The notes below the pieces were generated by a model. The model saw only the letters and a program-made list of their open reading frames with translations. It searched no databases and was not told where the DNA came from. This document shows, piece by piece, positions 58,801-64,000 of a stretch of DNA of 64,000 bases. Positions within the stretch are counted from its first letter, which is position 1. Every line of letters begins with the position of its first letter. The position numbers and the translations under genes were made by a program. Source of the DNA: Paramacrobiotus metropolitanus (Eukaryota; Tardigrada; Eutardigrada; Parachela; Macrobiotidae); NCBI RefSeq assembly GCF_019649055.1, contig NW_026570346.1:124001-188000 (forward strand). The letters are read 5' to 3'.

Positions 58801-60926
58801 CACACTACCGGGACAAATCTGTATGACAAAAAAGTAGTTGGCTGACTGCTTCATTTTAACGCACATTTCGCAAACCGAGGCGCATATTGCAGTTTGTTAT
58901 ATGATTGAACTATAGTTCAAGCGGCTGATTTTCATTTTTTGCCGTACATTGTACATCCGTGCTGCTGACTGACCCTTGCTGCCCCGCTTAATCGGCAAGG
59001 TCTCCACCGTGATGATTGTGCCTTTGATCAGAGTACGATTGATCCGCAGCAGGACGTCGTCCAGTCGCTGCACTGTTTCATCGCACTGGATGTCGGGAAG
59101 GAAGTTTAGATATCCGAGCTGCTCCGGCGCGGTGTCACTCATCGGCACTGCATTCGGCTGCTGCGTCCACAAGCGCAGACCCCGGATGTACCGGTTGGGC
59201 GCTTCCCCTGCAACCAGTCCGACAATATGAGTGACTGTTTAAACTTTGCAGGTTAGGTAGGTAATTATCATGGCTCCGATTCTTGAATCATATGAAACAT
59301 ACGTAGCTTTGTATTTACGTTTTGGTAGCGTCAAGCTTTTAACTTCTACTATACGTGTATTTGGTGTTGAAATATCCCAGCAAAACGAATGTAGCGATTC
59401 ATGTAGCGCGGCACACGGTGGACTGTGATCAGTATAGGGAAACGTATGCTGACAGTATATCTAATAGATATGGACGAATGTGTACACGGTAAAGTTTGCA
59501 TGGCATTCTTTTGGGAAACGTATCACAGGTAGCCCAACGTGTACGTCCGAAACAGCCCCTATTGTCTACAGGAATATCACTTCAAACAGCCCCTGCATCC
59601 CACCAAAACTCACAATATTTTTTATGTATCCTCCATATTCACCGACGAGTTCCCATTCGGTTGACGGTTTAAATATGACCATAATGATTGATAGTATAAA
59701 TAAACATGAGGCTTCGCTGGATGAAAATAAAGTTCAACTTCATAAAATCTGTACGAGTACCACATAAACGTAAAGGTGAAGTTCGCAATAACGGGGCTAT
59801 TCGGTAATCGGGAAATCATGTGGTACTTGGTACTTCTAAATTCTAATGTGGTGTATTATTACATTTACTGGAGGTTTTGTTCTTTATGTTAATGTTTAAG
59901 TAACACAGGGCTGCTTTAAGTAGTTTATGGCTGTTAAAAAATTCCAAAAAAGTTTAATTGCATTTAGGTGTACGGCCAAAAGTCTCATTATGGACCGATC
60001 TCCTTCAAACTGTGCACGTAAATGCACATAACCACGAACAGCGTTTTTTCAACTGTTCACTGTTCTAGCATGCTTTTCAGACTTTAAAATAAATTTTAAA
60101 AATCTAAAAATTCATTTTAAAATTTGTAAAAAATCATGATAGTGTGGATCGGTGTAAAACGGTCTTCATAGTCATGTGGATTCACATGCAAAATTTGAAG
60201 GAGATCGGTCCAGGATGAGACTTTTGGAACACCTGAATGCAATTAAACTATGTATTTGGAATTTTCTAAAAGCCATAACTCCCGAACCGGATGTTACGCG
60301 CACAAACGGTTTCCACTCCAGTGTATACAAATCTTTTGGCTTTAGAATGTCGTAAAACGAAACAAAAGTGTTTGGGAGTGCGCCAAAGTGAAAGATTTCG
60401 TGCATGTACACGAATTTGGTACCATGTACCGGTCCACTTCCCTAAACTCGTTAACATTATGTATCCCATATAATTATGTTGATTTCAGTATATGCTATCT
60501 CTGACTTGGGTTGAAGGATACCTACAAAGGTTATCTGTGGAAAAATAAACTGTGTCTTACGTTTACATCAGTTAAAACTAGCTGATCAGTTGCGTGTTGA
60601 CAAGCGCCTAACGTACCGTACGCCGTGAACACCGACTCCACCGTCCCCATGTTCTGTCCTTGACCCCGCTGGTTGACGTGGAATTCGACGCTCTCGCAGG
60701 TATTGACGGTGCAGCGGGGATGGTCGCGCAGGTAGCCGTTGGCGCGCTCCACCAGGACGCCAAACGGCTCGTACTCGGGACGGTGGCCATGGCCGTCCTC
60801 CCTCGTCATCCGCGGCAGGAAATCCGCCGCCTGCAGACCACTGGCCGGCTGGGAGACGGTCGGGGCGGGTCCCGTCGCCGCTCCGTAATCCGGCGGGACG
60901 TCCGCGTCCTCCGGAGTCCCGTCCAT
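55812..60926 (-). CDS. Four-repeat protein with C-terminal CaaX box
   Basis: Four exons (60926-60617, 59207-58974, 57482-57140, 56265-55812; 1,341 nt, 446 aa) with introns of 1,409, 1,491 and 874 bp and phases 1, 1, 2. Internal similarity shows four units: about 34-118, 137-210, 221-303 and 322-415. Each has an FLP-type lead (ADFLP, LNFLP, QDFVP, KLLIP), a helix with R-x4-L/V (RANGYL, RLDDVL, RVQQWL, RRADQWV), then a strand ending (E/Q)(T/S)(V/L) (CESV, VETL, VQTV, AETL) and an aromatic-basic closing strand (YIRGLRLW, LIRIFYIR, LNYLRFLRV, AYLYRIY). The N-terminus has PPDY (11-14), a WW-ligand motif. The last four residues, CVIA, are a canonical CaaX box. There is no signal peptide, so a prenylated cytosolic-face membrane protein is inferred. 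I do not recognise the domain. An in-frame stretch upstream of the ATG after a TTTGATCAG acceptor (DPHVWNALISS) could be an extra 5' exon. Confidence 0.85.
56559..56753. repeat. Inverted repeat in intron 3 of the four-repeat gene
   Basis: GGAGTCACCACCGTACATGG at the left and its near inverse (CCATGCACGGTGGTGACTTC) at the right, with further pairing through CGCCGTGTTAGAAGTTAATT and AATCAACTTCTAACACGGTG. Arms are about 55-58 nt around an AT-rich loop. Confidence 0.9.
56760..56973. mobile_element. TTAA-MITE right arm (intron 3)
   Basis: TATAATGAGACTTTCGGTAC, CATAAGTTCTGAACCGAATG, AAAAAAGTGTTTGGAAGTG and the terminal ATGTACCAGGCCATTTCC are the right half of the family. With the left arm at 55432 it brackets the last coding exon. 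Confidence 0.78.
58041..58712. mobile_element. TTAA MITE, near full length (intron 2)
   Basis: From GGGGAAGCGGCCCGGTACAT to ACCCTATACCGGGTTATTTTCC, with both arms and the central TTCGGTGTGAAAACGATCTTC pair. Target sites have decayed to TTAG and GTAA. About 20 bp further right begins a copy of a 53.44-kb segment. Confidence 0.85.
59925..60442. mobile_element. TTAA MITE, left-truncated (intron 1)
   Basis: Starts within the left inner arm (TTAATTGCATTTAGGTGTAC) and keeps the central pair and the full right arm, ending ATGTACCGGTCCACTTCCC then TAAA. Inner block ATAACTCCCGAACCGGATG is present. Confidence 0.85.
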
Positions 60927-61518
60927 GGGGGATCGGTTCTCTGCACTGCTTATCAACGCGTTCCATACGTGCGGATCCTGATCAAACGTTTGTACGCGTA
61001 GTTAATGATGCTAACTGCACGGTTAGTTTTCTTAATGTCGCGAGCAACGAATTCAGCTTTTGCCCAGGAAATAAACCACGCTGGATTATTTTAGGCTTCT
61101 ACGGTGCACATCAGGTGATGAATACTCAACAGCCTTACTCAAACAGGGAGTGCCAACATGATGCACAGCTGGAAAAAAGGAGTACAGTCGAGATGGCAAA
61201 GAGTTAACGGTTGGCGGTTGGCTGCAGCAGACAACATATCCGTTGCACTGTCACCGCCGTACTATCAATAGAACACAGACGGAGAAGCGGCACGCCTGCT
61301 TCCGGTGCTACGTCACGAGCAAGCTGACTAACAGCATGTTTTACATCACAAAATCTCCATAGGATGTTGGGTTTAACGCTTTCTGGTTTATAGGAGTTTA
61401 AGACAAGCTCGCAATAGTTCAAAAGAAAAGATCACGAATTTCGACTTCTTCAGATTTCTCGCTTGTATAAAGTGTGGTGCAGTGCGTGCACAGCAAACAG
61501 TGGAAGAAGAACGGCTAA
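60927..61518. other. 5' flank of the four-repeat gene
   Basis: Upstream of the minus-strand ATG. No clear TATA box. A GTTTGAGTAAGG donor-like site near 61135 (minus strand) and the TTTGATCAG acceptor near 60985 could define a non-coding first exon. Confidence 0.35.
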
Positions 61519-61732
61519 ATGAGACTTTTGGTACGCCTGTCTGTATGGAAAATTGTTTTTGAAATTTCATTTCGGGAACAGCTACACAGCCAACGGTTTT
61601 CACGCTTAAACATACTGGTTACTGGATGACAAAATGTTCACACAAGGTGTGAAAATGTGTTTGGCTATGCGCGACAGCGAGCGTTTTCGTGGATGTACCT
61701 GAATTTGGTGATGTGTATCCGGTTTATCATAA
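61519..61732. mobile_element. TTAA-MITE right arm
   Basis: TGAGACTTTTGGTACGCCTG, CGGTTTTCACGCTTAAACAT, GCGCGACAGCGAGCGTTTTC and ACCTGAATTTGGTGATG are the right half only, diverged. Confidence 0.75.
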
Positions 61733-62384
61733 TATGCATTTTATTCGTGTGTTACAGATACATCAATATTGGTACTGTACAGTGTACATTTACTGTAACA
61801 ACTATACTTTTTTGATGCTTAGAGAAACACTTACAAAATGAAGACCATGATTGTTTTCATGAAATCAAACTATTAGCATAACTCAAAATGTACTAGCTTA
61901 GGCAATTCACGCTTTCGATAAAATTCAGATATAAGTGATTGCAAAAAACTTCCTTCCGAAATTAGTACTAAATATCATCCATCACATTTTCCTCGCAGCA
62001 TTTATAATTTCGTCGTAAGACCATCGCTAAAGGTAGAAACCAGCGCCAATCGGCCATTTATCACTGATCCGCGGACTGCCAGCTTTAATCCGCCATAACG
62101 CGATGGTTCTCAGTGACCTGAACTATTCACTTTCAGTACTGGTAAAACCACTGTTCACATATATTAGTAAAGATTTACTGCCAAAAACCTAATGGGCGGC
62201 TGATTAAGTACTCATGTAAGTCGAGCGACTAATAGCGTGACTTCCTAGAATAAAATTACCTTCACAAGTTTTGTTCGGTTAAGGACGATTCTAGGGTACT
62301 GCCAGGCGTGTGACTCGTATCCCCCGGCATTTTGTCTGGCCGTTTCGATCCGGGTCCAACAAACGACCTTTTCACGAAAAGCTG

Positions 62385-62390
62385 TATAAA
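62385..62390 (+). promoter_or_regulatory. TATA element of MIF locus 9
   Basis: AAAAGCTGTATAAACGATTA, 112 bp before the ATG. TATAAA here is closer to the metazoan consensus than the TATAAG of loci 3, 7 and 8. Confidence 0.7.
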
Positions 62391-62496
62391 CGATTAAGTT
62401 GCATACTAACACATCATTCTGCGGAGTTACTGCTTCAAACACATAGTGTGCATTCTCCGCAGCCGCATTCTTCGTCCGCACCGATCGTCTGTCACC

Positions 62497-63076
62497 ATGC
62501 CGCTCTTTGAACTGAACACCAACCTTTGCAAATCTGATTTCCCCGCGCATTTCCACGAAGACTTGACGAAGATGCTGGGACAGCTGCTGCAAAAGAATCC
62601 CAACGTAAGCGAGTTGTCAGGCGCGGTTTTGCCAAGGTACGCTTGTTCAGAGCGTGACCTTTTGCAGCACAACTCGGTGTGCATCAGCAACCATCAGTTT
62701 CTGACGTGCGGCGGCACCACGGAAACCGGCGCGTTTGACAGCTTCGCCTCCATCGGGAACACTGTTGGAAAGGACCATGATGCTTACGTCGAAGCTATGC
62801 CCGAATTCCAACATGAGAAGCTGCGAATTGATGAATCGCGGTAAGGAAAAACGCTATAATTTAATGGCATCAGCCAAAGTCTAATAAGAACTGGCATTTG
62901 CTTTACTTAAAAAGATATTTTTATAACGTTTTTCTTTCTGTGCGATTCGGAATAACATGAACTGCTTTCACAGGTTCACGCCGTTCCTTAGCGATCAGCC
63001 AGCGAACGAAGGGGGTTCCCACGGCATGACGGGTGAAAGGTTGAGGAGGAGGTTGCAGCCTGCACCCGCTGGCTAA
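62497..63076 (+). CDS. MIF-like tautomerase (locus 9), intact
   Basis: Exons are 62497-62604, 62668-62840 and 62974-63076 (127 aa after splicing; 148 aa if intron 1 is retained). Intron 1 is 63 bp (GTAAGC...TTGCAG) and intron 2 is 133 bp (GTAAGG...TTCACAG). It starts MPLFELNTNLCKSDF: Pro2 and K33 are kept. FLTCGGTTETGAFDSFASIG aligns with MIF residues about 48-66, and both CxxC cysteines are replaced. The last exon FTPFLSDQPANEGG ends GERLRRRLQPAPAG, a basic tail absent from human MIF. The closest relative is locus 8. No signal peptide is seen, consistent with the leaderless MIF family. Expected to form the trimeric tautomerase fold; activity is inference. Confidence 0.9.
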
Positions 63077-64000
63077 GGGGCCTCCTGATCTTTCAAGTTT
63101 TGCTGGAATACAGCCGCGACTGATTTTGTGTTATAAACTTTGCTGCTGGGAGATTCTTTTGATGATGGTTGCATAAAACACTCGCACAATTACAAGATGA
63201 ATCATCAAAAGATTATCCTGAAACAAATGAATGCTTATGTAAATATGGTAATAAACCAGCTCAAGGTCGATGGTGTGTGCCAACTGGTCATGTAGTGCAA
63301 TGGCGTGTATACTGCTAGTTCAAGGCAGATATTGCGCATTGCTTGGCAGATTCCAACCGATGCAATAATTATTAAAATCTGCAGATTCTTAACGTTAACA
63401 TCAATTTTCGATTGGAGCCTTATACTGCTGCAGCGGTACCTCATTATACGTATTTCGTTATCCTTCACCATGAAAAAACAAAACGAACAAATTACCTGAT
63501 AAGAATTATATTCATATTGCAATTACAAAATATGACTGGCTCCCGTTTTACCGATCACCGGAAGCCGACATGCCGAGCGGAGTTGCTCACTGTTGTATCG
63601 CTTCCATAGCTGCATAATCGTAAGCTTAAAATAATCGCATAATCGCTTAGCTGCATAATCGTATAATCGTAAGCTTAAAACGGATAATCAGCAAGCATTC
63701 ACAATTTCACACTGCTGTCGCAAGATGCGGTGAAAGATCGCCTCGTGACCTTGTAGACAGACGATCAAACGTGCTTTACACGAAGAAATTACAATTTTTT
63801 TAATTATTAGTGTAAACAGATTCCCAGGCAAACTCTTACCAAATACCCAGCAACTAAACGCATTACTACAACCAGTTACATGATGGGCAGTGTTGTATGT
63901 ATCATCGAGCAACGTATGTACATGCAATTTGTGCTGTCGAAATCCGACAGCACAGTAGTGGATTTTACTGGTCGCTACTGAGACTTCCAACACATTATTT

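Larger units (their letters stand above)
62030..63990. repeat. Inverted duplicate of 44.0-45.9 kb
   Basis: 62030-63200 is the reverse complement of about 44750-45930, including promoter, MIF gene and 3' flank (GGCCTCCTGATCTTTCAAG is shared). The part 63.2-63.99 matches 44.03-44.75 and 22.7-23.3 kb inverted, with more divergence. The block probably continues past the window. Confidence 0.88.

Noticed and set aside
60586-60966. 126-aa minus frame (MERVDKQCREPI...)
   Set aside because: It is a shifted shadow of exon 1 of the four-repeat gene; the Gly/Arg-rich composition comes from GC-rich codons read out of phase.
1-64000. CRISPR array, prophage or bacterial contamination
   Set aside because: No regularly spaced repeats, no operon-like gene packing, and every supported gene has spliceosomal introns.

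Overview
This is a eukaryotic, almost certainly animal, nuclear window. Its genes have GT-AG introns of about 60 to 1,410 bp and most of the DNA is repetitive. I cannot place the species. A small invertebrate (an ecdysozoan such as a tardigrade is one possibility) fits the short introns and repeat load, but this is inference. No rRNA, functional tRNA, CRISPR or bacterial operon is visible.

Three multi-exon genes reconstruct cleanly, all on the minus strand, and in each the exon lengths sum to a multiple of three. They are a six-finger C2H2 zinc-finger factor (3658-6949, 412 aa), a coiled-coil plus C2H2 protein (48666-49895, 322 aa), and a 446-aa protein (55812-60926) made of four divergent copies of one unrecognised domain and ending in CVIA, a CaaX prenylation box.

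The centre and the right end carry nine loci of a macrophage migration inhibitory factor (MIF)/tautomerase family. Four are structurally intact (23452-24025 minus, 40497-41144 plus, 44867-45439 minus, 62497-63076 plus). One of these four has lost the catalytic proline. The other five are pseudogenes or fragments (17680, 19981, 26899, 38100, 39474). Intron positions match human MIF: intron 1 falls after codon 36 and intron 2 splits codon 94. Intron 1 is only 60-63 bp and in most copies has no in-frame stop, so it reads as coding until the alignment to MIF is made.

The MIF loci lie in a segmental duplication. Roughly 7.9-24.6 kb and 30.1-46.0 kb are diverged direct copies about 19-22 kb apart. 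A third partial copy sits at 26.5-29.0 kb and an inverted piece at 62.0-64.0 kb. Between and inside these copies are a palindromic MITE family with TTAA target sites (about 15 full or partial copies), a TA-flanked 540-bp foldback element, four tRNA-derived SINE-like repeats, two decayed reverse-transcriptase relics, and several long perfect or near-perfect hairpins. Mobile elements present in only one duplicate, with the matching empty site in the other, give a relative order of events.
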